Source: Flavobacterium sp. JAD_PAG50586_2 (lineage in GTDB: Bacteria; Bacteroidota; Bacteroidia; Flavobacteriales; Flavobacteriaceae). Taken from it: a stretch of 64,000 nt of DNA. The DNA lies in assembly GCA_023213215.1 (NCBI GenBank), contig CP096136.1, forward strand, positions 3,224,001 through 3,288,000. The letters are read 5' to 3'. Within the stretch, counting starts at the first letter, position 1. Every line of letters begins with the position of its first letter. Shown one piece after another: positions 17,227-26,766 of the stretch. A program made the position numbers and the translations under genes. The notes beneath the pieces were generated by a model that worked only from the letters and a program-made list of their open reading frames with translations, was not told where the DNA came from and searched no databases.

Positions 17227-19245
17227 ATGAGTAAATCTCAAAATAAATTATTTCAAAAAGAGTTGGTTAACGAAGCCTTTAAACAGTCTTTTGTTAAACT
17301 CAATCCAAAAATAATGTTCAAAAATCCTGTAATGTTTACAGTGGAAATAGGAACAGCCGTAATGCTTTTTGTGTGTCTTTGGATTTTATCCGGTGAAGGA
17401 TCACAAGGAAGTTTTGCCTATAACTTCACTATATTTTTAGTGTTATTTATAACCCTGCTTTTTGCCAATTTTGCCGAAGCCATTGCCGAAGCCAGAGGAA
17501 AAGCACAAGCGGATAGTTTGCGAAAAACACGTGAAGAAACTCCAGCCAAATTGGAAAACGGAACTTTCATTTCATCTGCCCAGCTTAAAAAAGGCGATGT
17601 TTTTGTTTGTGAAGCTGGTGATATTATTGCTACAGATGGCGAGATTATTGAAGGTTTAGCAACTATTGACGAAAGTGCAATAACCGGCGAGAGCGCTCCT
17701 GTAATTAGAGAAGCTGGCGGCGATAAATCATCTGTAACTGGCGGAACAAAAGTATTATCAGACAATATAAAAGTGATTGTAACTTCTGAACCAGGCGAAA
17801 GCTTTTTAGATAAAATGATTGCATTGGTGGAAGGTGCCAGCCGTCAAAAAACGCCTAATGAAATTGCGTTAACCATTTTGTTAGCCGGATTTACCTTAGT
17901 GTTTATTATCGTAACGGTGACTTTAGCTCCATTTGCCAAATATGCGAATACACCAATTACAATTGCTGCATTTATCTCACTTTTTGTGTGTTTAATTCCA
18001 ACAACCATTGGCGGATTGTTATCCGCTATCGGAATTGCTGGAATGGACAGAGCGTTGCGTGCTAATGTTATTACCAAATCAGGAAAGGCAGTAGAAACTG
18101 CAGGAGATATTGATGTATTGCTTTTGGATAAAACCGGAACTATAACTATTGGTAACAGAAAAGCTACAGCATTTTATCCAACCAAAGGAATTTCGCAAGA
18201 TGATTTTATCAAATCGGCTGTGTTGAGTTCGTTGGCCGATGATACACCGGAAGGAAAAAGCATTGTGGAATTAGCCGGAGTAGAGGTTGCAAATAAGTTA
18301 TCTATAGATGGCGCCACCTTAATCAAATTTACTGCTGAAACCAGAACTTCAGGAGTGGTATTGAAAGATGGAACCAATATTAGAAAAGGTGCGCAGGATG
18401 CTGCAAAAAACATTTCTGAAATAGCAGGAAACTCTTTTCCGCAAGATACGGAACAAAAGGTAATTGACATTTCCTCAAATGGTGGAACGCCATTAGTAGT
18501 TGTTAAAAACAACGAAGTACAAGGCGTAATTGAATTGCAGGACATTATTAAAACGGGTATGAAAGAACGTTTTGAGCGTTTACGTAAGATGGGAATCAAA
18601 ACCGTAATGGTAACAGGTGATAATCCTTTAACCGCAAAATTCATTGCCGAAAAAGCAGGAGTTGATGATTTCATCGCCGAAGCCAAACCCGAAGATAAAA
18701 TGAATTATATCAAAAAGGAACAAGCTGAGGGAAGATTGGTTGCGATGATGGGAGATGGAACCAATGATGCGCCAGCTTTGGCTCAGGCCAATGTTGGAGT
18801 AGCTATGAACAGCGGAACACAAGCCGCCAAAGAAGCTGGAAACATGGTCGATTTAGATAATGATCCCACAAAATTAATTGAGATTGTTGAAATTGGAAAA
18901 CAACTGTTAATGACAAGAGGAACGCTTACAACTTTCTCGATTGCGAATGATGTAGCAAAATATTTTGCTATTATTCCGGCCTTATTTATTACAGCGATTC
19001 CCGCTTTGCAAGGATTGAATATTATGGGATTGCACAGTCCGGAAAGCGCCATTTTATCTGCCGTTATCTTTAATGCCATAATTATTCCGTTCCTGATTCC
19101 ATTAGCGTTGCGAGGTGTTGCTTACAAACCAATCGGTGCTTCGGCATTATTGCGCAGAAATCTATTTATCTACGGAATTGGCGGTGTTATCATTCCGTTT
19201 ATCGGAATAAAATTAATTGATTTAGCAGTATCATTATTTATTTAA
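17227..19245 (+). CDS. kdpB: Potassium-transporting P-type ATPase subunit KdpB
   Basis: 672 residues, the P-type ATPase that powers KdpA. The actuator loop ITGES lies in [12 protein letters not shown]; the phosphorylated aspartate is in LLDKTGTIT (about residue 301); the hinge is [10 protein letters not shown] and [15 protein letters not shown]. The C-terminal helices ([19 protein letters not shown]) are complete. All catalytic motifs are intact. Confidence 0.98.
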   Translation: MSKSQNKLFQKELVNEAFKQSFVKLNPKIMFKNPVMFTVEIGTAVMLFVCLWILSGEGSQGSFAYNFTIFLVLFITLLFANFAEAIAEARGKAQADSLRKTREETPAKLENGTFISSAQLKKGDVFVCEAGDIIATDGEIIEGLATIDESAITGESAPVIREAGGDKSSVTGGTKVLSDNIKVIVTSEPGESFLDKMIALVEGASRQKTPNEIALTILLAGFTLVFIIVTVTLAPFAKYANTPITIAAFISLFVCLIPTTIGGLLSAIGIAGMDRALRANVITKSGKAVETAGDIDVLLLDKTGTITIGNRKATAFYPTKGISQDDFIKSAVLSSLADDTPEGKSIVELAGVEVANKLSIDGATLIKFTAETRTSGVVLKDGTNIRKGAQDAAKNISEIAGNSFPQDTEQKVIDISSNGGTPLVVVKNNEVQGVIELQDIIKTGMKERFERLRKMGIKTVMVTGDNPLTAKFIAEKAGVDDFIAEAKPEDKMNYIKKEQAEGRLVAMMGDGTNDAPALAQANVGVAMNSGTQAAKEAGNMVDLDNDPTKLIEIVEIGKQLLMTRGTLTTFSIANDVAKYFAIIPALFITAIPALQGLNIMGLHSPESAILSAVIFNAIIIPFLIPLALRGVAYKPIGASALLRRNLFIYGIGGVIIPFIGIKLIDLAVSLFI

Positions 19246-19257
19246 AAATTAGAAATT

Positions 19258-19818
19258 ATGAAAGAAAATATCATCCCCGCAATTCGATTAACACTATTCT
19301 GTGCTGTGTTTTTCTCCGGAATTTACACCTTGAGTATTCTAGGAATTGCCCAACTGGCACCCAATCAGGGAAAAGGTGAAATTGTTACCGTAAACGGGAA
19401 ACATCATCATATTAATGTAGCTCAAAAGTTTGTTGATAATAAATACTTTTGGTCCCGACCATCAGCGGTAGATTATAATGCAGCTGGTTCAGGAGGAAGT
19501 AATAAAGGACCCAACAATCCTGAATATTTAGCCGAAGTAAAAACGCGAATCGACACCTTTTTATTGAAAAACCCAACGGTTCAAAGAAGCGAAGTGCCAT
19601 CTGAGTTGGTAACAGCCTCAGGAAGTGGTTTGGATCCAAATATTTCTGTTCAGGGTGCAAAAGTTCAAGTGGACAGAATTGCGAAAACAAGAAACCTGGA
19701 CAAACAAAAGGTCATGGAAATGATAGAAAAAAATACTGAGAAACCCCTTTTGGGAATGTTAGGTACAGAGAAAATAAATGTGTTGCGATTGAATATTGAA
19801 TTGGATAAATTAAAATAA
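19258..19818 (+). CDS. kdpC: Potassium-transporting ATPase subunit KdpC
   Basis: 186 residues: one N-terminal membrane helix (LTLFCAVFFSGIYTLSILGI) and a soluble extracytoplasmic domain with the family signatures FWSRPSAVDYNAAGSGGSN and PSELVTASGSGLDPNIS. Last subunit gene of the complex; 12 bases after kdpB. Confidence 0.97.
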   Translation: MKENIIPAIRLTLFCAVFFSGIYTLSILGIAQLAPNQGKGEIVTVNGKHHHINVAQKFVDNKYFWSRPSAVDYNAAGSGGSNKGPNNPEYLAEVKTRIDTFLLKNPTVQRSEVPSELVTASGSGLDPNISVQGAKVQVDRIAKTRNLDKQKVMEMIEKNTEKPLLGMLGTEKINVLRLNIELDKLK

Positions 19819-19839
19819 AGTTCTTAAAAAGTGAAAGCC

Positions 19840-19972
19840 CTAGCCCAGATAGCAGTGGAAATCCTTTTATGCTGAACTCGTTTCAGTATCTTTAAAATAG
19901 TTTATACTGAATTATTAGCTGAGATGCTGAAACGAGTTCAGCATAAAAGATTGGAACGGATAGCTGGATTAG
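19840..19972 (+). ncRNA. Structured intergenic element, candidate Flavo-1-type RNA, copy 1
   Basis: Left half TAGCCCAGATAGCAGTGG (19841-19858) and right half GGAACGGATAGCTGGATTA enclose a 28-base near-perfect hairpin (19864-19949, 27 of 28 pairs). CCAG in the left half can pair with CTGG in the right. The same left and right halves occur at 35063-35107. The layout recalls the Flavo-1 RNA motif of Bacteroidota, from memory only; strand is uncertain. Confidence 0.45.
19864..19949. repeat. Long inverted repeat (TGCTGAACTCGTTTCAG family), copy 1
   Basis: 28-base arms at 19864-19891 and 19922-19949 with one mismatch and a 30-base loop. The core TGCTGAAACGAGTTCAGCAT is itself nearly palindromic. 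A single arm of the same family recurs at 21208-21233, so the two copies bracket the porin gene. Confidence 0.8.
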
Positions 19973-20033
19973 CTTCAAAATAAAAAATTAAAATAGAGGA
20001 TGAGATTACTTCGTTCCTCGCAATCACAAAAAA

Positions 20034-21115
20034 ATGGAAAAAATTATAGTTATAGCTTTATTAGCTTTCGGATACACAACAGTTACTGCACAAGAAGTAG
20101 CAAAGGAAAAAAGCCCACTGACTTTCTCTGGGTATTTAGAAACGTATTACAGTTACGATTTTGGAAATCCTGATGATCATTTGCGACCAGGATTTGTCTA
20201 TAGTCACAATAAACACAATGAGCTGAACCTGAATCTAGGCTTTGCCAAAGTGAATTATGCTAAAGATATTGTTCGTGCTAATTTTGCCCTGATGGCTGGA
20301 ACCTATGCTCAATATAATATGGCAGCTGAAGAGGATTTAATGAAAAATGTATTTGAAGCCAATGTTGGTGTAAAAATTTCTTCAAAGTATAATTTGTGGG
20401 TTGACGCCGGAATTATGCCATCGCACATTGGTTTTGAAAGCGCCATTGGAAAGGATTGTCAAACTTTGACCAGAAGTATTTTGGCTGATAATTCACCTTA
20501 TTACGAAGCAGGTGTAAAAATTGGTTATACTTCGCCTTCTGAAAAATGGTATTTGGCCGCGATGTATTTAAACGGTTGGCAACGAATTCAAAAGATTGAT
20601 GGCAACCAAACGCCTGCTTTTGGAACACAGGTAACTTATAAACCCAACGGTAAAACAACCTTGAACTGGAGTTCTTATATTGGGAATGAACAACCGGATA
20701 TCGACAGAAAATGGCGTTATTTCAATAATTTTTACGGACAGTTTAAATTTTCAGATAAAACGAATCTGACAGCCGGATTTGATATTGGCGCACAGCAATC
20801 GGTAAATGGAAGCAGCAATTATGATGTTTGGTATTCTCCGGTTTTGATTTTGCAATACAAACCAACTACTAAGATTCAATTGGCAGCCAGAGGTGAATAT
20901 TATCAGGACAAACAAGGGGTAATTATCGCAACAGGAACTGAAAACGGATTTAAAACGTATGGATTTTCAGCAAACTTTGATTACCTGGTTGCCGATAACG
21001 TAATGTTCAGGATAGAAGCCCGAAATTTGTCAAGCAAAGATGAAGTGTTTTTGAAAAATGGAAATCCGACGGATACAAATACTTTTTGACTACATCTTTG
21101 GCGATTTCGTTTTAA
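20034..21115 (+). CDS. Outer-membrane porin of the kdp locus (frameshifted near the end)
   Basis: About 360 residues. Signal peptide MEKIIVIALLAFGYTTVTAQ, then amphipathic beta-strands throughout (SGYLETYYSYDFGNP, NLWVDAGIMPSHIGFE, KTTLNWSSYIGNEQP). Matches the OmpL/beta-barrel porin group that follows kdpC in flavobacteria and may carry potassium across the outer membrane. As read the frame stops at 21089; one extra T in the run 21083-21087 restores LTTSLAISF, a normal barrel end with terminal Phe, stopping at 21115. Confidence 0.85.
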
Positions 21116-21122
21116 GAAAACA

Positions 21123-21171
21123 ACCGCAGATTCACAGATTAATTTATTTTTAAAATCTGCGGATCTGCGGT
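21123..21171. repeat. Dispersed hairpin, copy 2 (ACCGC...GCGGT type)
   Basis: 18-base arms (21123-21140 and 21154-21171) match at 16 of 18 positions across a 13-base loop; the outer ends are ACCGCAGATT and GATCTGCGGT. Same architecture and ends as 14756-14803. It lies right after the repaired porin stop. Confidence 0.7.
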
Positions 21172-21207
21172 AAATTACAATAGTTTATTTCGTGCTATGC
21201 AATAAAT

Positions 21208-21233
21208 AGATACTGAAACAAGTTCAGCATAAA
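21208..21233 (+). repeat. Single arm of the TGCTGAA...CAGCAT repeat abutting the kdpD start
   Basis: ACTGAAACAAGTTCAGCATA inside this stretch matches the right arm of 19922-19949 apart from a few bases. The kdpD ATG begins at its last base, so the repeat supplies the leader of kdpD. Confidence 0.65.
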
Positions 21234-22360
21234 TGGAACAGGAAAAACAAAATAACGCCCAGCATTTTCTGGATTTAATCCAAAAATCCCGCAAAGGAAA
21301 GTTTAAAGTCTACATCGGTATGAGTGCCGGTGTAGGCAAAACGTATCGTATGCTCCAGGAAGCTCATACCTTATTGAAAAATGGGATAGATGTAAAGATT
21401 GGTTATATCGAAACGCATTTCCGTAAAGAAACACATGAGCTGTTGGACGGTTTGCCGATAATTCCCCGCAGGAGTATTTTTTATAAGGGAAAACAACTGG
21501 AAGAAATGGACGTCCAGGCAATTATCAATCTGCGTCCCGAAGTAGTCATTGTTGATGAGTTGGCACACACCAATATTGAAGGAAGTAAAAATGAAAAACG
21601 TTGGCAGGATGTTTTGGAGATTCTGGAGGCTGGCATTAATGTAATCTCTGCAGTAAATATTCAGCATATCGAAAGCCTGCACCAGGATGTGAAGCAGATT
21701 ACAGGTGTGGATGTGCAGGAACGCATTCCGGATAACGTTTTGCGATTGGCAGATGAAGTGGTTAATATTGACTTGACTTCGGAAGATTTGATTTCCCGTT
21801 TAAAGGAAGGAAAGATTTATACAGAAGATAAAATTCAGGCTGCATTGACCAATTTCTTTAAGGCGGATCAAATTCTGCAATTAAGGGAACTGGCATTAAA
21901 GGAAGTTGCTAGTCAGGTTGTGCGAAAAGTTGAAAATGAAGTCCCGAAAAATATAGCTTTACGGCATGAAAAATTGCTGGCATGCATCAGCAGTAATGAT
22001 AAAACGGCTAAGGTTGTTATTAGAAAAGCAGCCCGATTAGCCAGCTATTACAACGGAAACTGGTATGTTTTGTATGTAGAAACGCCAAAGGAAAGTCCGG
22101 ATAAGATAGCGTTGGACAAACAACGCCATCTTATAAATAATTTTAAACTGGCAACACAACTCGGGGCTGAAATCATTAAAGTGGAAAATTCAAATATAAC
22201 CGATGCGATGCTGAAAGTTGTGGAGCAAAAAAACATCACAACCGTTTGTATTGGCAAACCACATTTCAATTTATTTAAGGTAATTTTGTCTACCACTATT
22301 TTCAGGCGATTGCTGAATAGCCTCTCGGAATCAAATGTTGACTTAGTAATTCTCTCATAA
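21233..22360 (+). CDS. kdpD: Kinase-less KdpD sensor (KdpD + universal stress domains)
   Basis: 375 residues. Residues 20-230 are the KdpD nucleotide-binding domain (Walker A GMSAGVGKTYRMLQ; Walker B VVIVDELAHTN; AVNIQHIESLHQDV). Residues 235-375 are a USP-like domain (KLLACISSNDKTAKVVIRKA). The four membrane helices and histidine kinase half of classic KdpD are absent and no frameshift is seen at the end, so the short form looks native. The kinase function is supplied by the next gene, two bases downstream. Confidence 0.92.
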   Translation: MEQEKQNNAQHFLDLIQKSRKGKFKVYIGMSAGVGKTYRMLQEAHTLLKNGIDVKIGYIETHFRKETHELLDGLPIIPRRSIFYKGKQLEEMDVQAIINLRPEVVIVDELAHTNIEGSKNEKRWQDVLEILEAGINVISAVNIQHIESLHQDVKQITGVDVQERIPDNVLRLADEVVNIDLTSEDLISRLKEGKIYTEDKIQAALTNFFKADQILQLRELALKEVASQVVRKVENEVPKNIALRHEKLLACISSNDKTAKVVIRKAARLASYYNGNWYVLYVETPKESPDKIALDKQRHLINNFKLATQLGAEIIKVENSNITDAMLKVVEQKNITTVCIGKPHFNLFKVILSTTIFRRLLNSLSESNVDLVILS

Positions 22361-22361
22361 T

Positions 22362-24080
22362 ATGAAAACTAAAACCAAATTAAATCTCGGAGTCGGATTG
22401 TTGTTTATGATGATCATAATCCTCTCATTGGTGAGTGCTTATTCTGTTTTTTCGATAAAAAAAGACACCGAAAATATATTGAAAGCCAACTACAACACAC
22501 TCGAATATTCACGGAATATGCTCTCAGCCTTAGACGGAATCAGTACGGATGAAGATAAGGCTATTGCTGTTTTTGAAAGTAATCTGAAAAAGCAATTTGT
22601 CAATATTACTGAAGTCGGAGAGGATAAGGTTACCAGCAATTTGTCTGCCAACTTTGTCCTTTTGAAGAAAAACAGGAATGATAACAGCATAAAGGCCCAA
22701 ATTCGGCAGGACATTTTTGAGATTATGAAACTCAACATGAATGCCATCAGACAAAAAAGTGATCTAGCCAAAAGAACTGCCGAAACGGCTAATTTATGGA
22801 TTGCCTGTGTTGGGACTTTTTGTTTTCTGATTGCCTTTAATCTGCTGATTAACCTGCCCAACAATATTGCAAACCCCATCAAGGAGTTAACCGCCAGTAT
22901 CAAGGAAATTGCCAATAGGAATTATTCGGAGAGAGTACACTTTTATAATCACAATGAGTTTGGAGATTTAGCCAAATCCTTTAATACTATGGCGCAGAAG
23001 TTGGAAGAATACAGCAACAGCAGTCTGCACAAACTGACTTTTGAGAAGAAAAGACTGGAAACGCTGATTAATAATATGCACGATCCGATTATTGGTCTTG
23101 ATACCGAAGGAATGATATTGTTTGTTAATGATTCTGCACTTAAAATAATTGGAATGAAGCAGGAAGAGGTAATCGGCAAATCTGCATCGGCTTTAGCCAT
23201 TAAAAACGATTTAATGCGTTCCTTAATCATTAATGACTTAGAAAGTGAGAAACCACATTCAATGAAAATTTATGCCGATGGTAAGGAAAGTTATTTTGAA
23301 AAGGAAACTATAAGTATCACAGTAACACCAACGGGAGAAGACAAAATGATAAGCATTGGTGACGTAATTATTTTGCGGAACATAACCCTTTTTAAGGAAC
23401 TGGATTTTGCCAAAACTAATTTTATAGCTACCGTATCACATGAATTAAAAACTCCGATTTCGTCCATTAAAATGAGTTTGCAGCTGTTGGAAAAAGAAGC
23501 CACAGGGAAAATCAATGAAGAACAGCAACAATTAATTGATAGTATTAAGGAAGACAGTGGACGTTTGTTGAAAATTACAGGAGAATTGCTCGAAATTTCA
23601 CAACTTGAAACCGGGAATATCCAATTGAATATTGAAAAAAGCGATCCCTATGAAATTATTAATTATGCCATTGAAGCTGTAAAGGTCCAGGCAGAACAAA
23701 AGCAGATTAAGCTTGATATTGAAGCTGAAAACAATCTTCCGGATGTAAAAGCCGATAGCGAAAAGACGTCCTGGGTTTTGATTAATTTCCTGACAAATGC
23801 CATTAGATATTCTTCTGAAAATAGTGAGGTTGTTGTGAAATTAACACAGGAAAACAATCAAGTTATATTTAAGGTTATTGACACCGGAAAAGGAATTGAC
23901 AATCGTTATAAAACCAAAGTTTTTGACAAATACTTCCAAATTCCAGGGAGCCACAAATCGGGGACTGGATTGGGTCTTGCCATTTCAAAGGAATTCATTG
24001 AAGCCCAAAATGGAACAATAGGAGTAGAGAGCGAGTTAGGACTAGGAAGTACTTTCTATTTTAGATTAGGAGTAGTATAA
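22362..24080 (+). CDS. Sensor histidine kinase (HAMP-PAS-HisKA), partner of KdpD-like protein
   Basis: 572 residues: membrane helix 1 (about 10-30), a periplasmic helical domain, membrane helix 2 (about 145-167), HAMP (NPIKELTASIKEIANRNYSE), a PAS domain (about 240-345), HisKA with His360 (FIATVSHELKTPISSIKMSL) and an intact ATPase (NFLTNAIRYSS, DTGKGID, GTGLGLAIS). Two bases after kdpD. The obvious output partner is the sigma-54 regulator at 13411-14751, at the other end of the locus. Confidence 0.93.
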   Translation: MKTKTKLNLGVGLLFMMIIILSLVSAYSVFSIKKDTENILKANYNTLEYSRNMLSALDGISTDEDKAIAVFESNLKKQFVNITEVGEDKVTSNLSANFVLLKKNRNDNSIKAQIRQDIFEIMKLNMNAIRQKSDLAKRTAETANLWIACVGTFCFLIAFNLLINLPNNIANPIKELTASIKEIANRNYSERVHFYNHNEFGDLAKSFNTMAQKLEEYSNSSLHKLTFEKKRLETLINNMHDPIIGLDTEGMILFVNDSALKIIGMKQEEVIGKSASALAIKNDLMRSLIINDLESEKPHSMKIYADGKESYFEKETISITVTPTGEDKMISIGDVIILRNITLFKELDFAKTNFIATVSHELKTPISSIKMSLQLLEKEATGKINEEQQQLIDSIKEDSGRLLKITGELLEISQLETGNIQLNIEKSDPYEIINYAIEAVKVQAEQKQIKLDIEAENNLPDVKADSEKTSWVLINFLTNAIRYSSENSEVVVKLTQENNQVIFKVIDTGKGIDNRYKTKVFDKYFQIPGSHKSGTGLGLAISKEFIEAQNGTIGVESELGLGSTFYFRLGVV

Positions 24081-24116
24081 TTTTATCAGGAAGCGCAGAT
24101 TTTCCTGCCAAATGTG

Positions 24117-24380
24117 GTTGTCTAACGTGGTAAACCCGGTTATCTAACGTGGTAATATACGTCTGTCAACGTGGTTTACCACGTCTACTAACTAGGTTTA
24201 CCACGTCCAATAACGGGGTAGGATACGTCTACTAACTAGGTTTGCCACGTCCAATAACGGGGTAGGATACGTCTACCAACGTGGTTTGCCACGTTAGATA
24301 ACGAGGTTTACCACCTTCCATAACGGGGTAAGCGGGGTTAACCAACCAGTCTGATGGCGTTTATCAACGTATAAAGGGTA
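24117..24380. repeat. 22-bp minisatellite, 12 units
   Basis: Twelve consecutive 22-base units without an indel; the clearest read GTCTACTAACTAGGTTTACC-AC, GTCCAATAACGGGGTAGGAT-AC and GTCTACCAACGTGGTTTGCC-AC. Two adjacent pairs (24183-24226 and 24227-24270) are nearly identical, showing a recent 44-base duplication. Outer units are degenerate. It fills the gap between the convergent kinase and tamL genes. No gene is seen in it. Confidence 0.9.
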
Positions 24381-24384
24381 CTTT

Positions 24385-26766
24385 TTAAAACGGATAACCA
24401 ATGGCAAGATTAAACAAAAGGTTGTCTTTTCGCCACGAACCGCTTCCAAAATTGATGTCATCGATTACCCAACGCTGGCCGTCTGGTAAAAATGGTTTTC
24501 TGATCGGAAACGCCAAATCGGTTCTGAGTACCAAAAAGTTAAAGTCAAACCGCAATCCGGCACCAACGCCAACCGCAATTTCCCTCATGAAGTTTTTGGT
24601 GAATTGTGAGCCGGGTTTGTTTTCATCCTTATTGACAAGCCAGATGTTACCGGCATCCATAAACAAAGCGCCGTGTATGAATTTGTAGATGTTGTTTCGG
24701 AACTCGGTATTGAATTCGAGTTTCACATCGCCGGACTGATCCGGAATAAAAAGGCCATCTTCCAACGCAGCGTTATAGGATCCCGGACCTAATGATCTGG
24801 AACGAAATGCCCGCAAACTATTGGTTCCGCCAATAAAAAATTGTTTGACAAACGGAATCTTATCCGAATTGCCATAAGCATAAGCTCCACCAATAATGAT
24901 TCGGCTTTTCAGCATTCCGCTTTGACTGAATTTATAGGTGTGCTTGAACTCAATCTGCGCTTTTGCAAATTGACTAAACGGAATATCAAAAACCTTGATT
25001 GTATCTCCTTTTTTAATATCAGCATCGGTAATTAAGCCTGTTAAATTCCCTGATAAATCAATCCCGGCTTTGAAATAGAAAGTATTTTTTCTGTTTTTCC
25101 TCATTTCAGTATTATAGGTATAATAATACGTAGGTCCAAATATGAGTTGTTTTTCGATTATATTCTGTAAAGACGGATTTTCAAGAACCTGGCTCTGATA
25201 CAAATCGGTAACGTTCTCCGGGCTTGCGAAAGTAATTTCCGTAATGTTTAGCATATGTTCCTTACGGACGTTCTCTTTCCAGGAATAACCAAATGAGGCT
25301 TTAAGGGTTTGTAACGAATATAGTTTTTGCCGGTTTTGGAATTCATATCCAATCGTAGCATTAGTTCTGGGTACAAATCCGCTTGACGATTTTAGTCGGA
25401 ATGGAGATATAAATCGAGGCCATGTTAGGCTTGCTTCTCCACCAAAACGGTACACATTGAATCCGTTATTTTTGCCGCCTAACTGTACTTCAACACCACC
25501 AAAAGCAGAAATGGCGAGCAATTCAGCGCCGTGAAAAGTGTTGCGGTTGCTCCAGTTTACCTTTAATTCACTTCCGGTGTAATTGGCCGAATTGGTTTTT
25601 GCCAACACTTCAAGACGTATTGATTTTTTTGGAAGTGGAGTCAGGTAATAATAAGCATCTAAATAATTTCCGAGCGTATCTGCTTCCTTAAATTGATTCT
25701 TTACAAACTTAAATGTTCCAAGATTGACCAATCGGTTTAAAGACAAATTGTGATCGGTGCGGTTGTATAAATCTCCTTTTTGAAAATACAAAGTTCTATC
25801 CCAAACACGAGGTTTAAAAAGTCCATCATTTCCGACGATGGTCAGGTCTTTATATTGCTCTATCTTAGTAAGTGAATCCTGATTAAGCGCATAATTGGGA
25901 TAGATAATAATGTTATTGATTTTATACGGTATTTTAGATTTTGCCGGAGCTTCATCCTTTATCTTCACAATCAGATCGACTTCATATTTGCCCACCGTAC
26001 TGTCAACCTGGACTTTTATGTAATCTTCATTGAAATAATAAAATCCTCTCTCCTTTAACCGCGTGTCAATTCGTTCTCTTTCCAATTTAATAGCATCAAG
26101 GCTGTACGGATCACCCACTTTTAATAAACTTCGCGCTCTTCCTGCGCCACTTATTCTTCCACCGCTTTTCCTTTTCCCTTTCCCTTTACGTGCTTCCCTA
26201 ACTTTTCCAACCTCACGTCCTTGCGACTTTTGCGCTGTTCTTCCGAAAGTTCTCCGCACCGCTTTGCCAATATCCGAAGAATCAGTTGGAAACTGAACCG
26301 ATTTGATTTTGTATTGTTTGCCGGGGATTACTTTATATTCAGCAGTCGCACGGTTGCCATGCCTTGTAGAATCGGCACTGGTTCGCGTATTAAAATAACC
26401 GTTATTTTCGGAGAAATTCTGTAGTAGGCTTCGATTGTATTCCAAATCGACCTTACTGAATAAAACCGGCGCTTCTCCAAGTGAATATTTCAGCCAATGC
26501 CTAAATCCTTTTTCCTTTTTCACATCGCCTGCCAGATTATAGAAGAACAACTTTGGACGCAATCCCAAAAACTTCTTGTTCGGAACCGGGCGGATGATAT
26601 CTTTTAGTTTGGTCTGTAAGGCACGGCGTTGCTTTTTTGTTATAGAAGTATCTGTAACCTTTACTGTTCCTCCAGTATACAACAGTTCACCTTCGGGTAG
26701 TTTTCCCGTACCGCAACCGGCTACAAATAAGGCAACGATGATACTATAGAATACGTTTCTAATCAT
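24385..26766 (-). CDS. tamL: TamL, BamA-family outer-membrane lipoprotein
   Basis: 793 residues. The start at 26766 (MIRNVFYSIIVALFVAGC) gives a lipoprotein signal with Cys18; the longer open frame upstream is not family-like. POTRA-like domains fill residues about 30-400, then a 16-strand barrel ending GYPF, with the Omp85 lid motif FFIGGTNSLRAFRSRSLGPG. In Bacteroidota this lipidated BamA paralogue pairs with TamB. A Lys/Arg/Gly-rich insert (about residues 195-230) is unusual. It overlaps tamB by eight bases. Confidence 0.88.
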   Translation of the reverse strand: MIRNVFYSIIVALFVAGCGTGKLPEGELLYTGGTVKVTDTSITKKQRRALQTKLKDIIRPVPNKKFLGLRPKLFFYNLAGDVKKEKGFRHWLKYSLGEAPVLFSKVDLEYNRSLLQNFSENNGYFNTRTSADSTRHGNRATAEYKVIPGKQYKIKSVQFPTDSSDIGKAVRRTFGRTAQKSQGREVGKVREARKGKGKRKSGGRISGAGRARSLLKVGDPYSLDAIKLERERIDTRLKERGFYYFNEDYIKVQVDSTVGKYEVDLIVKIKDEAPAKSKIPYKINNIIIYPNYALNQDSLTKIEQYKDLTIVGNDGLFKPRVWDRTLYFQKGDLYNRTDHNLSLNRLVNLGTFKFVKNQFKEADTLGNYLDAYYYLTPLPKKSIRLEVLAKTNSANYTGSELKVNWSNRNTFHGAELLAISAFGGVEVQLGGKNNGFNVYRFGGEASLTWPRFISPFRLKSSSGFVPRTNATIGYEFQNRQKLYSLQTLKASFGYSWKENVRKEHMLNITEITFASPENVTDLYQSQVLENPSLQNIIEKQLIFGPTYYYTYNTEMRKNRKNTFYFKAGIDLSGNLTGLITDADIKKGDTIKVFDIPFSQFAKAQIEFKHTYKFSQSGMLKSRIIIGGAYAYGNSDKIPFVKQFFIGGTNSLRAFRSRSLGPGSYNAALEDGLFIPDQSGDVKLEFNTEFRNNIYKFIHGALFMDAGNIWLVNKDENKPGSQFTKNFMREIAVGVGAGLRFDFNFLVLRTDLAFPIRKPFLPDGQRWVIDDINFGSGSWRKDNLLFNLAIGYPF

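Noticed and set aside
21233..22360. Truncated KdpD as a broken gene
   Set aside because: The reading frame ends cleanly, the kinase starts two bases later with its own membrane helices, and the split form makes functional sense.
24117..24380. Possible CRISPR array
   Set aside because: The units are contiguous with no unique spacers and no cas genes are near; it is a tandem repeat.
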